A stretch of DNA of 64,000 nucleotides from Coraliomargarita algicola (GTDB lineage: Bacteria > Verrucomicrobiota > Verrucomicrobiia > Opitutales > Coraliomargaritaceae). Each line of letters opens with the position of its first letter. Position 1 is the stretch's first letter. The stretch lies in contig NZ_CP138858.1 of the NCBI RefSeq assembly GCF_033878955.1, positions 2,817,001-2,881,000 on the forward strand, in the 5' to 3' direction. Position numbers and translations under genes: made by a program. Below, piece after piece: positions 1 through 8,421 of this stretch. The notes beneath the pieces were generated by a model. It was not told the DNA's origin. It did no database searches and saw nothing but the letters and a program-made list of their open reading frames with translations.

Positions 1-354
1 TATCAAGCTCAGAATCATCACACCCGCCACGGTCAAGGTCGTGGCACTCAGCGCCCACATACAGGGCAAAACGAAACGGCGCAGCCCAATGCCACCATCC
101 CCCAAGATCCTGAAATTGGCCGCGCTCAGCATCACCAACAGCCACAACAAATTGAGCCATAGCGAGTTGGTCCTAAATAAGAATTCCAGATACAGACCGA
201 CCAGAAACAATTGCACCGTCATCCGCACAATCGCCCAGAGTAGACTTCGCGTCAGCCCCAGTCCTAAACTATAAAAAATCGCCAGCGGAATTAACAGCAT
301 TGTGTAGTAGAGCAGTAAAGCGCCCCAACCAATGTCGATAAATTGCTTATCCAT
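1..354 (-). CDS. fetB: FetB-like ABC exporter permease, N-terminal part (cut by left edge)
   Basis: Reading the minus strand from an ATG at 352-354 gives 118 open codons running off the left edge. The start MDKQFIDIGWGALLLYYTML is followed by three or four hydrophobic segments (about residues 10-30, 38-55, 66-80 and 90-110). The pattern fits the UPF0014/FetB permease family, which pairs with FetA to export iron or other metal from the cytoplasm. The start overlaps the end of the upstream ATPase gene by 8 bases, so the two are translationally coupled. The identity rests on the N-terminal part plus the FetA partner. The C-terminal half is not in the window. Confidence 0.75.
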   Translation of the reverse strand, partial: MDKQFIDIGWGALLLYYTMLLIPLAIFYSLGLGLTRSLLWAIVRMTVQLFLVGLYLEFLFRTNSLWLNLLWLLVMLSAANFRILGDGGIGLRRFVLPCMWALSATTLTVAGVMILSLI

Positions 355-1006
355 GCTGTCCGTCCTCCCCGACGCGAACCACTCGGTTGAATCGCGCTAA
401 AAACTCTGCATCATGCGAAATGGCCAACACCGTGCGCTCGGGCGATGCTAGTATGCAATCCATGACCGCTGTCTTAGTTTCCGCATCGAGTGAACTCGTC
501 GGCTCATCCACCAGCCACACAGGACGATCCAGCAACAAGGCACGAGCCAGCGCCAAGCGCTGCTGCTCCCCTCCCGACAAACGACGGGCATCGGCCGCCA
601 AATCAAGCGCGGCGAGCCCGACTGCCTGCAACACTTCATGCAGTTTCACATCCGTAAAGCGGGCGGCCAGAGCCTGATTACGCTTAAATTCCAAGGGCAA
701 ACAAAGCGCCTCACGCACGGTATCCGCCCCTGGTTCGGCTTGTTGCGGTAGCCAATTAATACACTGGCGAACAGCCGCCACGTTTGCGGCGTCCACAGCC
801 AAGCCCGCAACCGAAAGCGAACCTGCCGCTGGAACGCAAAAGCCCATCAACGCACGCAGTAGAGTCGTCTTGCCCGCCCCGGAACGCCCCGCTAAGGCAA
901 CTTTTTCGCCAGCGCGCAGCTCTAAACTAAAATCACTGAGAAGCGGACGCCCCTCAAAAAAAATACTGAGCTCACGAATCATGAGAGCCGGCACAGAGCT
1001 ATTCAT
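347..1006 (-). CDS. fetA: FetA-like ABC transporter ATPase (metal export)
   Basis: This is a 219-residue nucleotide-binding subunit. Walker A GRSGAGKTT is at residues 40-48, followed by the signature LSGGEQQRLALARAL, Walker B LVDEPTSSLD and the H-loop ISHD. The small size, with no extra domains, and its coupling to a UPF0014-type permease match FetA (YbbL), which powers FetB in iron export and oxidative-stress resistance. I chose the ATG at 1004-1006. An upstream in-frame ATG would add 15 residues that do not look conserved, and MIREL nine residues further in is also possible. The metal specificity is inferred from the family. Confidence 0.8.
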   Translation of the reverse strand: MNSSVPALMIRELSIFFEGRPLLSDFSLELRAGEKVALAGRSGAGKTTLLRALMGFCVPAAGSLSVAGLAVDAANVAAVRQCINWLPQQAEPGADTVREALCLPLEFKRNQALAARFTDVKLHEVLQAVGLAALDLAADARRLSGGEQQRLALARALLLDRPVWLVDEPTSSLDAETKTAVMDCILASPERTVLAISHDAEFLARFNRVVRVGEDGQHG

Positions 1007-1080
1007 CAATTTATCCAAAACGCTAAAAGAGCAAGCGCATCTCAGCCACAAGACAATCTAAACCGCGCCACAAAATCGAC

Positions 1081-1125
1081 TATTCGTAGCTGTAATAAAT
1101 ACCCTGCGTATTTATTGTAGCTCGT
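1081..1125. repeat. AT-rich hairpin upstream of fumC
   Basis: The arms AATAAATAC (1094-1102) and GTATTTATT (1108-1116) are perfectly complementary around a 5-base loop. Outside them GCTGT and GTAGC pair partly, giving about 14 bp with two mismatches. It lies between the divergent fetA and fumC starts. There is no T-run, so it is not a classic terminator. It could be an operator or a mobile palindrome. Confidence 0.4.
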
Positions 1126-1194
1126 CGCTCCCCAATCGCATCACTAACTGCCGACTTCAATGGATTATTAGCAAAGGTACGTTACAGTGGGTGC

Positions 1195-2568
1195 ATGCGC
1201 ACAGAAATAGACTCGATGGGCACTATGGAAGTGCCTGAAAATGCTCTCTACGGAGCCTCGACCCAGCGGGCGGTGCTCAATTTCCCAGTCAGCGGGCACT
1301 GCATGCCGGCACTTTTTATTCGTAGCTGCGGCTTGTTGAAATACGCCTGTGCTCAGGCCAATCTGGCGCTGGGGCGCTTGGATGCGGAAAAAGCCAAGGC
1401 CATCAGCATCGCGGCACTGGAGATCTACGAAGGCAAACACACAGAACACTTCCCCGTAGATGTCTTTCAGACCGGCTCTGGCACCTCGACGAATATGAAT
1501 GTCAACGAGGTGATCGCCAACCGCTGCAGTCAATTGAGCGGGCAACCGATCGGCTCCAAAATCCCGGTGCATCCCAACGATGACTGCAACCTCGGCCAAT
1601 CCTCCAACGACACCATGCCCACCGCTCTGCACCTGAGCACGGCCGCCGCCTTGCAACAACAACTACGCCCGGCACTCGTGCAGCTCTCCAAAGCACTCGC
1701 CCAGAAGGAACGCACCTTCAATAAAGTGGTCAAAATCGGCCGCACGCACCTAATGGACGCCACACCGATCACGCTGGGACAGGAGTTTTCCGGCTATCTG
1801 CGGCAAGTCAAAAAGGGCATCGCTCGCGTGGATCACGCCATCCTCACCTTAAAAGAGCTCGCGATCGGCGGAACCGCCGTAGGCACGGGCATTAATGGCC
1901 ACCCGGACTTCGCTCAAGCGGTCATTTCGATTCTCAACGAAAAGACTCAGCTGCATTTCATCGAAGCTAAGAACCACTTCGAGGCTCAGGCCGGCCGCGA
2001 CGACTGCGTGGAAGTCGCGGGCCAGTTACAAGCCATCAGCGCCAGCCTGACCAAGATCGCCAACGACATTCGCCTGCTCGGCTCGGGGCCACGCTGCGGA
2101 CTGGGCGAGCTACAGTTGCCCGCCACCCAGCCGGGCTCCTCCATCATGCCCGGCAAAGTCAACCCGGTCATGTGCGAGATGCTGGTCCAAGCCTGTCTCT
2201 ACGCCAACGGCCAATGCCAGACCGTCGCCGCCTGCGGCCGCGACGGACACTTTGAACTGAACGTCACCATTCCCTTGATTGCTTACTCGCTACACGAAGC
2301 GATTCAGGTGCTGGCCCGCGGCACGACTCTTTTCACCGAACGTTGTGTGGCCGGCTTGCAAGTCAATGAGGACGCGATTGCCGATAATCTTGCCAATTCC
2401 CTGATGCTGGTCACCGCGCTCAACCCGCACATTGGCTACGATAAAGCTTCACATGTCGCCAAGCGCGCCTTCGCCGAAGGCCGCAGCCTACGTGAAATTG
2501 TGCTGGAGGAAAAATTAATGAGCCCCAAAGCCCTCGATAAAGCGCTCAATCCGAAGAAAATGGTCTAA
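1195..2568 (+). CDS. fumC: Class II fumarate hydratase
   Basis: This 457-residue protein catalyses reversible hydration of fumarate to malate in the TCA cycle and acts in the cytoplasm as an iron-independent homotetramer. The sequence shows the N-terminal GTMEVPENALYGASTQRAV block, TGSGTSTNMNVNEVIANR, GRTHLMDATPITLGQE and the superfamily signature GSSIMPGKVNP at about residues 314-324, whose loop holds the catalytic Ser. Length is normal for FumC. The start at 1195 is the only ATG that fits the conserved N-terminus (MRTEIDSMGTMEVP). It is divergent from fetA and is followed within 70 bases by the rhodanese gene, possibly by read-through. Confidence 0.96.
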   Translation: MRTEIDSMGTMEVPENALYGASTQRAVLNFPVSGHCMPALFIRSCGLLKYACAQANLALGRLDAEKAKAISIAALEIYEGKHTEHFPVDVFQTGSGTSTNMNVNEVIANRCSQLSGQPIGSKIPVHPNDDCNLGQSSNDTMPTALHLSTAAALQQQLRPALVQLSKALAQKERTFNKVVKIGRTHLMDATPITLGQEFSGYLRQVKKGIARVDHAILTLKELAIGGTAVGTGINGHPDFAQAVISILNEKTQLHFIEAKNHFEAQAGRDDCVEVAGQLQAISASLTKIANDIRLLGSGPRCGLGELQLPATQPGSSIMPGKVNPVMCEMLVQACLYANGQCQTVAACGRDGHFELNVTIPLIAYSLHEAIQVLARGTTLFTERCVAGLQVNEDAIADNLANSLMLVTALNPHIGYDKASHVAKRAFAEGRSLREIVLEEKLMSPKALDKALNPKKMV

Positions 2569-2635
2569 CAATCAATAGAGATATGCCTTGAAGATTGAAG
2601 CTTTGAATTCAGCCTGTAGTCTGCACCGTCATACA

Positions 2636-3049
2636 ATGCCTTCGCTCTTCAAAGAATTTCTGATCATCATCGCGCTCACACTCATCGGCAGCGCCTACTC
2701 ACTGGTGCACGAGCTGGCGCCACGCCCTTGGGCGGAGCCCACACTCGCAGCCGGTGAAATACAGCTGGCTGACGCACAAGCTATGAACGTGATCTGGTTA
2801 GATGCACGCCCGATTGCAGCATTTGAGGCGGCCCATATTCCAGATGCGCTCTTCTTCGACGAGGGCGATTGGGACTCCGGGCTAATGACACTCATGGATG
2901 CCTGGCTGACGCAGCCGCGCCCCATTGTCGTCTATTGTGGCAGTGAGAGCTGCGGCACCAGCCAGCGAGTCGCCGAAAGGCTACGCACCGCACTGCCCGA
3001 TGCAGAAATTTACAGTTTGAAAGGAGGCTGGGACGCATGGCAGCAATAA
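2636..3049 (+). CDS. Membrane-anchored rhodanese-domain protein
   Basis: This is a 137-residue protein with an N-terminal hydrophobic anchor (MPSLFKEFLIIIALTLIGSAYS) and one rhodanese domain (about residues 38-135: VIWLDARP, the active-site loop VVYCGSESCGTS, then LKGGWDAW). The cysteine of VVYCG is in the position of the sulfur-carrying Cys. A TTG at 2588 would add 16 residues ahead of the anchor, but the ATG at 2636 gives a cleaner membrane signal. It overlaps the MauE-like gene by 13 bases and is followed by a DUF1573 gene, so the three form one operon. A periplasmic role in sulfur or thiol redox chemistry is an inference. Confidence 0.8.
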   Translation: MPSLFKEFLIIIALTLIGSAYSLVHELAPRPWAEPTLAAGEIQLADAQAMNVIWLDARPIAAFEAAHIPDALFFDEGDWDSGLMTLMDAWLTQPRPIVVYCGSESCGTSQRVAERLRTALPDAEIYSLKGGWDAWQQ

Positions 3050-3507
3050 ATGCAAAGGCATACCTACTCCTGATCGCCCGCCTGGTGCTTTCGGCCGTTT
3101 TTTTACTGGCAGCATTTCCCAAAATTCAGGATCCAGTGGCTTTTACGGCATCCATTGAAGGCTTCCGTGTAGTGGGCAACAATGCTGCAACATGGATTGC
3201 GCTCGGGCTCCCTTGGCTGGAGCTCGTGACTGGCTTGGGCTTGTTAATCCCGCAAATTCGCCGTGCCAGCGCCATGATCATCGCTCTCTTATTGATCACA
3301 TTCATCGCCCTGCACGCCAGCGCTTGGATTCGTGATCTCGACATCAATTGCGGCTGCTTCGGTGTCAATGAGGCGCACGAGGCCCCCAATTATCTCTGGC
3401 TGATCCTTAGAAATGTGGCTCTGCTCGGCGCTTGCCTCTGCACATTGATCCGAGACTGGAGGAACCCACGCCCCCCATCCGTGACAGATGAAGTGAGCAC
3501 TTCTTGA
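3037..3507 (+). CDS. MauE/DoxX-family membrane protein
   Basis: A 156-residue integral membrane protein with four hydrophobic segments (LLLIARLVLSAVFLLAAF, WIALGLPWLELVTGLGLL, AMIIALLLITFIALHASAW and YLWLILRNVALLGACLC). A CGCFG motif after the third segment is the redox hallmark of MauE-like proteins, which relate to the DoxX and VKOR-type four-helix families. The start has a strong AAGGAGG Shine-Dalgarno 10 bases upstream. It overlaps the rhodanese gene by 13 bases, and its end overlaps a possible TTG start of the DUF1573 gene by 4. It probably moves reducing or oxidising equivalents across the membrane for its neighbours. The substrate is unknown. Confidence 0.8.
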   Translation: MAAINAKAYLLLIARLVLSAVFLLAAFPKIQDPVAFTASIEGFRVVGNNAATWIALGLPWLELVTGLGLLIPQIRRASAMIIALLLITFIALHASAWIRDLDINCGCFGVNEAHEAPNYLWLILRNVALLGACLCTLIRDWRNPRPPSVTDEVSTS

Positions 3508-3539
3508 TTTCCTGTTCCACTATAATATCTCAACTTGTC

Positions 3540-4208
3540 ATGTTTTCACGATTCATACTCATCTCACTGCTGCTCTCTAGTTGCGCCTCCCTATTAAACG
3601 CCTCGAGCCTGGTCTGGGACAGCACCGAGGCGCATGTCAAAATGGAGCCTGAACAAGAGCAAGCACGGGCGACCTTTACGGTAACCAACGAAGGCGAAAA
3701 AACAGTCCGCATCGCTCGTATCAAAACCAGCTGCGGCTGCACGGGCTCCATCTTGGACAAAAAAATAATTAAGCCCGGTGAAACGACAGAAATCATTGCC
3801 ACCTTTAACAAAGGCAAACGACAAGGGCTCAATCGCAACCGCTTACAAGTCTTCATCGATAGCCAAGCGGAAGCTGTGGTGACACTCGCCATGAATGTCG
3901 AGATCCCCACACTGATTAAAGCGGCGCCGCAAATTGTTTACTGGAGCCCGAGTAGTTCGAAAACAGAACGGCGCGTGCAACTCAGCCTCGACGAACAATA
4001 CATGGATAGTATCCAGAGCATCGATTACGATGAGAGCCGTCTCACAATCACAGAAGAACCAGGCGACGCCAACAAAGGCATTGATCGCGTGCTAGTGATC
4101 GAGCCCAAAGACTACAGCACACTCTATCGCGGCACGATTACAGTATACGGCAGCGGCCCGAACAATCGCAAAGCGGAAACTCGCATCCATACATTCGTGC
4201 AACCGTAA
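3540..4208 (+). CDS. DUF1573 exported protein
   Basis: A 222-residue exported protein with a hydrophobic leader (MFSRFILISLLLSSCASLLN). LLSSC may be a lipobox, so a lipoprotein is possible. The DUF1573 core follows: TFTVTNEGEKTVRIARIKTSCGCT with paired cysteines, then KPGETTEIIATF, an Ig-like beta-sandwich seen in many Bacteroidota and Verrucomicrobiota surface proteins. I prefer the ATG at 3540. A TTG at 3504 is in frame but puts charged residues before the leader. It closes the rhodanese-MauE-DUF1573 operon. Function is unknown. The SCGCT pair next to two redox-type genes suggests a disulfide or metal role, which is inference. Confidence 0.8.
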   Translation: MFSRFILISLLLSSCASLLNASSLVWDSTEAHVKMEPEQEQARATFTVTNEGEKTVRIARIKTSCGCTGSILDKKIIKPGETTEIIATFNKGKRQGLNRNRLQVFIDSQAEAVVTLAMNVEIPTLIKAAPQIVYWSPSSSKTERRVQLSLDEQYMDSIQSIDYDESRLTITEEPGDANKGIDRVLVIEPKDYSTLYRGTITVYGSGPNNRKAETRIHTFVQP

Positions 4209-4220
4209 ATCACTGCGGCC

Positions 4221-5900
4221 TCAATTCGAGCCGCTGAGTTCAACAGCAACATTCAAACGTCGGGGATCGGCCACAGCAGTCACCTCGCCGCTGTGCGTAT
4301 CGATCGAAACTGCATTGACGCCTCCAAAATAGTAGCGCGAGGGCTCAACGAAGTGAACATCCCAACCGTAAGCTCGTAGCATGTCCGCTCGGTCTTCTCC
4401 GTAACTGGGCTCGATTTCCACGTAGCGATCGGACTCGCTACGCGAGAGAGGCCGCCTCAAATGAAAACGTGGCCCTTTGATCGCATCTTCTAAACTGGAG
4501 CCATACACCAAAACCGAACTCAGGATTTGAGCCACCGCGGTCGGAATTCGCTGCCCCCCTGGCGCGCCCAAAGCCAAATAAGGCTGACCATCCTTCAAAA
4601 CCATCGTAGTGGAAATGGTACTACGTGGCCGCTTCCCCTCAGCGATAAAATTAACCGAACGCGTGGAGTTCACAGCAAAGTTCTTCATTGTATTATTTAA
4701 TAAGAAGCCCGTGCCCGGCGCGATCACGGCGGCCCCAAAACGACTGCTGAGCGACTGCGTGATCGAAGCGACATTGCCCGCTGCATCCACCACCACAAAG
4801 TGTGTCGTCGAACGAAGCCCCGACAGTTCATCAGCGCTTTGTGGGCGGTCGTACGATGCGCTGCTCACAGGCAGTGGCTGATCAATCGCACGCTTCAAGT
4901 CTCGTAAGGCGCCCGGGCTGAATGTTTCGGCACGCGCATCATCACGTGTTAAATCATCGCCGAAGTGCCGAAAAACACGCGGATAACTCGCGCGCAACAC
5001 ACGCCCCAATAAATCCAAGCGCTCCGCCGAAAAGTTGTCCGTATCATTGCGCACCTGCTCCATTGCCATCATCGACATCAGCACCGTGGCCCCGCCTGCC
5101 ACCGGCGAGGCGGCAGTATAAATTTCATATTCATTCCAAGGGCTCGACAGTGGCTCAATACGGTGAGCTTGATAAGCTTGCAAGTCAGCCAAAGTAATCC
5201 AGCCCCCACCCTCAGCCATCCCCTTGGCCAGCATGCGAGCCGTGGCACCCGAGCGAAATTCTTCGATCCCATTGTAAGCAAGGCGCTCGAGCGTGAAGGC
5301 GAGATCTGCATTCGCCATACGTGTACCGACTTCCGGCGCAGCACCATCGACCGTATACCATTTACGTGCCTCTGCGTTCTTACGCAAAGACTGACGGCTA
5401 CGACTGTAGATGGCCGCCGAATGTGCATCGATCAAATAACCGGCGCGCGCGACTTTAGCAGCAGGCAACACCAGCTCCGCCCATGGCCGCGTTCCAAATT
5501 GTTGATGCAAGTCCCACATACCAGGCACCAGCCCGGGAGTGCCTACCGCTTTGAAAGAGCGCGTCTTAGTTTGATAAGACGCATCGCGATAATCATCTAC
5601 CGGAAACTGCAGCGGCGCTTGATCCAGACTCTCGATAAAACTCACACGCTCTGTCGCCCTGTCGTAATAAAGAATCACAGCCTTCCCGCCCAAACCAGAG
5701 CCAAAGGGTTCCGTAACGCCCAGCGCCATCGATACCGCAACTGCTGCATCTGCCGCATTGCCCCCAGAACGCAAGACCTCAGCACCGATTTCAGAAGACT
5801 CCCGACTGCCGGAAACTACCGCAGCCCTCGCAATCGAAGCAGCAGGCGCGAACAGCCTGCTAGCCAATAGCAGGATACAAATATAAGTGAACAAAGACAT
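4221..5900 (-). CDS. Gamma-glutamyltranspeptidase family protein (copy 1)
   Basis: A 559-residue Ntn-hydrolase precursor with a signal peptide (MSLFTYICILLLASRLFAPA), so it acts in the periplasm or outside the cell. The large-subunit motif GGNAADAAVAVSMALGVTEP is near residues 46-65. The autocleavage/nucleophile site STTHF has its Thr at about residue 365. It is followed by TGFLLNNTMKNF and KRPRSTISTTMVL. The family cleaves gamma-glutamyl bonds in glutathione and related compounds. The loop GSGLGGKAVIL departs from the usual SSGIGGGGF, so specificity may differ. It is convergent with the DUF1573 gene, 12 bases apart. A second, diverged copy lies at 12898. Confidence 0.88.
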   Translation of the reverse strand: MSLFTYICILLLASRLFAPAASIARAAVVSGSRESSEIGAEVLRSGGNAADAAVAVSMALGVTEPFGSGLGGKAVILYYDRATERVSFIESLDQAPLQFPVDDYRDASYQTKTRSFKAVGTPGLVPGMWDLHQQFGTRPWAELVLPAAKVARAGYLIDAHSAAIYSRSRQSLRKNAEARKWYTVDGAAPEVGTRMANADLAFTLERLAYNGIEEFRSGATARMLAKGMAEGGGWITLADLQAYQAHRIEPLSSPWNEYEIYTAASPVAGGATVLMSMMAMEQVRNDTDNFSAERLDLLGRVLRASYPRVFRHFGDDLTRDDARAETFSPGALRDLKRAIDQPLPVSSASYDRPQSADELSGLRSTTHFVVVDAAGNVASITQSLSSRFGAAVIAPGTGFLLNNTMKNFAVNSTRSVNFIAEGKRPRSTISTTMVLKDGQPYLALGAPGGQRIPTAVAQILSSVLVYGSSLEDAIKGPRFHLRRPLSRSESDRYVEIEPSYGEDRADMLRAYGWDVHFVEPSRYYFGGVNAVSIDTHSGEVTAVADPRRLNVAVELSGSN

Positions 5901-5931
5901 GAGCGAATGGAGTAATGAGAGCTAATTTGAA

Positions 5932-6615
5932 TTAATCGCGCGAGGGATACTCACCTTCTTTGATGAACTCGACCCGCGCATCAAAGAAAGCGTAATGACG
6001 CCCCTCCCACGGAGTCAGCGCTTCGCCATTAACAGAATACTCACTGCCACCTGTCGCAGCACTACTGTAATTCTGACTATCCACATTGGTGATCATCCAG
6101 ATGTTCGAAGCAGGCTCCGAATCCCCCGAACCCTCGGCAATATTGGCGCGTATACTAACGATGCTGACCGGCTGTGTTATTTTATCCAAGGTGTTGCTTC
6201 GACGACCAAAGAAATTGGGCGGCTCCGAATATATTGTATTATTCAACAGGTATCCGTGCCCACTGCCCTCAATTCCGTAATCAACAACTGGCTCCCAAAA
6301 CGCATCATTAGGCGGCAAATAGTCCATGTCCGCCATCGTCGTTGAAAACCAGCGATCACGCTCGTCATCTTCGACGAAGCTAGGCACACGCATCGCTCGA
6401 TTAAAACGACCCGGCAATTTCCCGTTGACCGAGTTATACAATAGAACCGCCTGTGCCATAGTGCGAATTTTAGAAACATCCTCTGACTTCAATGCCCTCG
6501 ACTTAACAGCCCCCACAGTTGGAATCAGGATCGCAGCCAATATGACTATAATACTGATCACCATCAGCATTTCAATGAGCGTAAATGCAGCTATTGTTCT
6601 TTTTTTGTGATTCAT
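5932..6615 (-). CDS. Type II secretion/type IV pilin-like prepilin
   Basis: A 227-residue protein with a class III signal: MNHKKRTIAAFTLIEMLMVI. It has a short basic leader, Phe at +1 and Glu at +5 of the mature protein, and a long hydrophobic helix. The residue before the cleavage site is Ala rather than the usual Gly. The C-terminal part matches the DUF1559/GspG-like pseudopilins common in Verrucomicrobiota and Planctomycetota (YLLNNTIYSEPPNFFGRRS, GRHYAFFDARVEFI). The ATG at 6615 has an AAAGGTGA ribosome site 9 bases upstream, and the 10 extra residues possible upstream are not needed. It is an isolated gene, divergent from an NtrC-type regulator. No assembly genes are nearby; gspF lies 38 kb away. 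Confidence 0.85.
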   Translation of the reverse strand: MNHKKRTIAAFTLIEMLMVISIIVILAAILIPTVGAVKSRALKSEDVSKIRTMAQAVLLYNSVNGKLPGRFNRAMRVPSFVEDDERDRWFSTTMADMDYLPPNDAFWEPVVDYGIEGSGHGYLLNNTIYSEPPNFFGRRSNTLDKITQPVSIVSIRANIAEGSGDSEPASNIWMITNVDSQNYSSAATGGSEYSVNGEALTPWEGRHYAFFDARVEFIKEGEYPSRD

Positions 6616-6793
6616 CACAATCACCTTTAGCACTGGTAATGCCAATTATTCTCAATCGCTCTAAGCCAGAATAAAAATAAATCATAAGCAACTGAACTTA
6701 TTAGACTTACGAAAGCACATTACAGTCATACCAGTAATATCCACAAATCGAATACTACTTCAAATCGATATAAAACTTGCTCAAAACGGCTAC

Positions 6794-6810
6794 GTTGTCT
6801 TTTTAACAAC
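6794..6810. promoter_or_regulatory. 17-bp GTTG-N9-CAAC dyad abutting the regulator start codon
   Basis: The sequence GTTGTCTTTTTAACAAC is an inverted repeat with arms GTTGT and ACAAC, one base before the ATG at 6812. Two sites of the same length and ends lie at 8191 and 8211. Its place over the translation start region suggests autorepression by the gene product. That is an inference from the shared pattern. Confidence 0.5.
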
Positions 6811-6811
6811 C

Positions 6812-8152
6812 ATGCAGCGCGCACTCATCATTGACGATACTCCCTCTCTCATAAGCGAAATTCGTCACATGTTAAAAGGGGAGTATGCAATCACCTCCGC
6901 CCGCAGCCCCATCCGTGGTATACGCCGCGCCATCAGCGAAGAAATTGGCCTAGTCATCACCACCTTAAAGATGCGTGAAATGGGCGGTCTGGATGTAATT
7001 CGCCGCCTGCGTAGTCGCGGATACCAAGGCTGCATCGTCATGGTCACTGCATTCGGCGATGCCTCAACCGCGCAGGAAGCGATTCGACTCGGAGCTACCG
7101 ACTATATCACACGCCCTCTGGTTGCTGCCGAACTCATATCACGTCTAGCCCGTGCGTTAAAGAAAACCGACTCCGACAGCATCCCGCCCTTGCAGTCCAT
7201 CGAAGAAGACATCTGCACACAAGACCCCGAGATGATCGCGCTCCTTGAGCTCGCACATCTAGCCGCCAACACCGACAGCCGCATACTAATTCTCGGAGAA
7301 ACTGGCACGGGCAAGGAACTACTCGCGAAAGCGATTCATCGCTACAGCCAACGTGTCAAAAAACCCTTTATAGCAATTAACTGTGCAGCGATCCAGGAAA
7401 GCCTGCTTGAGAGTGAACTGTTCGGACACGAACAAGGCGCATTTACCGGAGCACTCAGCCGGCGAATCGGACGCTTCGAACAAGCGGGCACGGGCACGCT
7501 TTTTCTAGATGAAATCGGGGAAATCTCCCTAGCTCTACAATCAAAGCTTTTGCGAGTGCTACAGGACGGGGAATACTATCGCGTGGGCGGCAATCAAAAA
7601 CTAAAATCGCGGGCGCGCATCGTGGCCGCCACCAATCAAACACTCAGGCAAAGAGTGGAAAGTGGCGATTTCCGGGCCGACTTATTTTATCGTCTAAATG
7701 TAGTTAGTTTAAAACTACCGCCGCTACGTCAACGCCCTGGAGATGTCAGCTTACTGGCAAATTTCTTCTTTCAGCGTTTCAAAAGCGACAGCAGCCTCGC
7801 AAAGCGCTTTTCAGAGCGGGCACTCGAACAACTTAAACGCTACAACTGGCCGGGTAATATTCGAGAATTAGAACATCTGGTCGAACGATCCAATATTCTC
7901 ATCCGTAAGCATGTAATCGAACTAGAAGACCTTCCGCAGCATATTCAACAAGCGCCGCAAAAAACCAATGTCCCGCTGGGACTCAATGTTGAAACCGCTC
8001 TCAATTTTTCTGATGCTAAAACACGCTTCGAAAAAACCTACTTCAATAATATTCTCGAGCAATCTGGAGGCAATTATGCACTGGCTGCGAGAATGGCTGG
8101 AATGGAGCGCACCGTCTTTTATCGCAAAGCTAAGAAGCTTTTAGCGAACTAA
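6812..8152 (+). CDS. NtrC-type sigma-54-dependent activator with degenerate receiver
   Basis: A 446-residue regulator in three parts. The receiver-like domain (about 1-118) keeps the acidic pair D8-D9 and T79, but T51 replaces the phosphoacceptor Asp (GLVITTLKM, where LVITDL is usual) and R101 replaces the conserved Lys. The AAA+ domain (about 140-375) has Walker A GETGTGKE, an intact GAFTGA sigma-54 contact loop, Walker B GTLFLDEIGE and the R-finger region. A Fis-type HTH at the C-terminus ends GGNYALAARMAGMERTVFYRKAKKLL. It should open sigma-54 promoters, but phosphorylation at the usual site is not possible, so control must be of another kind. No histidine kinase is adjacent. It resembles PilR/PrsR/AtoC types. 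Confidence 0.93.
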   Translation: MQRALIIDDTPSLISEIRHMLKGEYAITSARSPIRGIRRAISEEIGLVITTLKMREMGGLDVIRRLRSRGYQGCIVMVTAFGDASTAQEAIRLGATDYITRPLVAAELISRLARALKKTDSDSIPPLQSIEEDICTQDPEMIALLELAHLAANTDSRILILGETGTGKELLAKAIHRYSQRVKKPFIAINCAAIQESLLESELFGHEQGAFTGALSRRIGRFEQAGTGTLFLDEIGEISLALQSKLLRVLQDGEYYRVGGNQKLKSRARIVAATNQTLRQRVESGDFRADLFYRLNVVSLKLPPLRQRPGDVSLLANFFFQRFKSDSSLAKRFSERALEQLKRYNWPGNIRELEHLVERSNILIRKHVIELEDLPQHIQQAPQKTNVPLGLNVETALNFSDAKTRFEKTYFNNILEQSGGNYALAARMAGMERTVFYRKAKKLLAN

Positions 8153-8190
8153 AGCATCCAGTATCTAAAGGTAGACTGCAGCATAGTATT

Positions 8191-8227
8191 GTTGCTAAAA
8201 TAGCAACATCGTTGTTTAATTAGCAAC
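8191..8227. promoter_or_regulatory. Tandem 17-bp dyads, candidate enhancer (UAS) of the NtrC-type regulator
   Basis: Site 1 (8191-8207) GTTGCTAAAATAGCAAC has perfect 7-base arms. Site 2 (8211-8227) GTTGTTTAATTAGCAAC is the same with one mismatched pair. Centres are exactly 20 bp apart, about two helical turns. They sit some 110-130 bp upstream of a sigma-54-like promoter, the usual distance for NtrC-family enhancers. Confidence 0.65.
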
Positions 8228-8328
8228 AGTGGCACATGCCTATAGCAGCAAAAACATCTAAAGCATAATCAACTGGTATAAAAGGACTTAAATAACAACT
8301 TAGCGTTTTATCGAGAGATATTCAAAGG

Positions 8329-8345
8329 TTGGCACCACACTTGTT
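8329..8345 (+). promoter_or_regulatory. Sigma-54-like promoter (-24/-12)
   Basis: The sequence TTGGCACCACACTTGTT has TGGCAC at -24 and TTGT at -12. GG and GT are separated by 10 bases, the spacing required by RpoN holoenzyme. Only the last base of the GC pair deviates. Transcription would start near 8356, leaving a 66-base leader before the ATG at 8422. Confidence 0.65.
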
Positions 8346-8421
8346 AATAGAGGAAACGCATCCTACAAATATTAACAAACATACAAGCAACAGAATATTC
8401 TGCTGATACAGCTAAATTATA

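Noticed and set aside
6629..6645. Sigma-54-like promoter on the minus strand ahead of the prepilin (TTGGCAT-N5-GTGCT, GG-N10-GC)
   Set aside because: The predicted start would fall about 3 bases before the ATG and remove the good AAAGGTGA ribosome site, so it is unlikely to be used for this gene.
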